A stretch of 64,000 nucleotides of DNA, from contig NZ_JACVMN010000002.1 of the NCBI RefSeq assembly GCF_014698935.1, positions 62,001-126,000 of the forward strand, written 5' to 3'. This DNA is from Flagellimonas sp. S3867. GTDB lineage: Bacteria; Bacteroidota; Bacteroidia; Flavobacteriales; Flavobacteriaceae. Both the position numbers and the translations under genes were made by a program. This document shows positions 63,290 through 64,000 of this stretch, piece after piece. Numbering within the stretch: the first letter of the stretch is position 1; the number at the start of each line of letters is the position of its first letter. Under the pieces are notes generated by a model. It did not search any database, was not told the origin of the DNA, and was given only the letters and a program-made list of their open reading frames with translations.

Positions 63290-64000
63290 TCAATTGGCAA
63301 AAATATCAGTTTCATAAAATGCCGGAACGGAAAACCAATAAGCCATAAAAGAAGCTGGTGTTTTTAAACGTTCTCCCAAACGGGGGCCGGAAACTGCATT
63401 TCCGAAGATATCCCATTCGTTGCCCTCATCATCTTGCAACAAAATATCGGAATTCCCATCATGGATATATGTGAACTGCAAAGTGCTGTGGTCCCCAATA
63501 GGTTCAAAGGCAACCATAAAGTCCCCATTTCCTACTACCAGATAATTTCTTCCTTTGAATGCATCTGTAATAACATTCTCGGTAGTAAAATCCCCAAAGC
63601 GATATACCTTGGCACTCCCATCATTGATTATGGCCAGCACACGCTCTTTGAGCGGTAATCGGTTATCCTTGCTTACAGGGAACAAAAAGAAATCATTGTC
63701 CGTACTGTAGTTACCATATGGAGAGGTCCCGTAAGTACGTTGAAAACCTGTGCTTAAGTTCAACACCTGCGAGTTGGGATACATTTGCTTCCATGTTCTC
63801 CAGTCCATTTCGACCAACATGGATAAGTTGGCCTTTCTTCCCAACAGATCTCCATTGACCGATTCATTTAAAATTTGGGACCAATTACTTCTTGTCTCCC
63901 TGTCGAAGGGAATAAGGTTGGTATTGTACAACAACCCTGATACCCCAAATGTGGTTTCTTTATCATCAATGATTCTACCCCAACCTATTCCAGTTCCAGT
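63290..64000 (-). CDS. DUF3179 domain protein, C-terminal part (5' end outside window)
   Basis: This minus-strand frame is open to the right edge of the window, so the start is not seen; about 236 residues are present. DUF3179 signatures are in the first part: TFGVSGLLYNTNLIPFDRET, then SNWSQIL, SMLVEMDWRTWKQMYPNSQV and PVSKDNRLPLKERVLAI. The end is LGERLKTPASFMAYWFSVPA. The family is of unknown function and often lies in envelopes of marine Bacteroidota and Proteobacteria. It is convergent with the fucosidase gene, with a gap of 29 bases. Confidence 0.88.
   Translation of the reverse strand, partial: TGTGIGWGRIIDDKETTFGVSGLLYNTNLIPFDRETRSNWSQILNESVNGDLLGRKANLSMLVEMDWRTWKQMYPNSQVLNLSTGFQRTYGTSPYGNYSTDNDFFLFPVSKDNRLPLKERVLAIINDGSAKVYRFGDFTTENVITDAFKGRNYLVVGNGDFMVAFEPIGDHSTLQFTYIHDGNSDILLQDDEGNEWDIFGNAVSGPRLGERLKTPASFMAYWFSVPAFYETDIFAN

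Overview
The window reads as chromosome of a member of the Flavobacteriaceae (Bacteroidota). The main reasons are the complete core operon for gliding and type IX secretion (gldK, gldL, gldM, gldN), promoters of the TTTG / TAnnTTTG kind, several lipoproteins with acidic residues after the lipobox cysteine, an ECF sigma / FecR / TonB-receptor cassette, and the conserved order miaB - sigma-54 activator - lptE - secG - groES - groEL. A marine genus close to Muricauda or Maribacter would fit, but that is a guess.

Layout. 1-5.1 kb holds housekeeping genes: the end of pbpC, the ribosome-assembly GTPases der and era, and an alanine/cation symporter. At 5254 lies an initiator tRNA-Met gene, and 45 bases of its 3' half are repeated exactly at 16377-16421. 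Between the two copies is an 11.1-kb integrated element. It has a tyrosine integrase at its right end and carries an unusual cargo: a Crp/Fnr regulator, a small DUF2892 membrane protein, three lipoproteins (two of them very acidic and modular), and an ECF sigma - FecR anti-sigma - TonB-dependent transducer operon. I see no conjugation or replication genes in it. 16.6-17.6 kb holds a DUF3291 gene divergent from an Lrp/AsnC regulator.

17.6-27.2 kb is a catabolic-looking region. A sorbosone-dehydrogenase-like cytochrome c lipoprotein, two paralogous exported amidohydrolases and a SelA-like PLP enzyme with a Tat-type leader all point the same way, followed by an AraC regulator and a divergent DUF5916 outer-membrane protein. 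27.2-33.2 kb is a tightly packed RND efflux operon (adaptor, pump, TolC-like channel, CPXCG protein). Next come a plant-type leucine-rich-repeat protein, an ABC-F ATPase, a DUF983 protein and a FAD-dependent oxidoreductase. 36.8-41.4 kb is rich in repeats: twelve or more copies of a two-hairpin palindromic repeat, ten tandem TTTAGGG units, a MopE-like metal-binding-repeat lipoprotein, and a small DUF559 endonuclease gene bracketed by two same-orientation copies of the repeat.

41.6-50.0 kb carries gldKLMN, an arginase-fold protein that lacks several metal ligands, and topA. 50.1-58.3 kb carries an LVIVD lipoprotein and the conserved miaB-to-groEL cluster. 58.3-63.3 kb is a glycan-degradation cluster (GH18, DUF4838, GH29 fucosidase), and the window ends inside a DUF3179 gene.

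The observations most worth following are the tRNA-fMet element with its signalling and lipoprotein cargo, the DUF559 gene inside covarying palindromes, and the exported SelA-like enzyme with its paired amidohydrolases.
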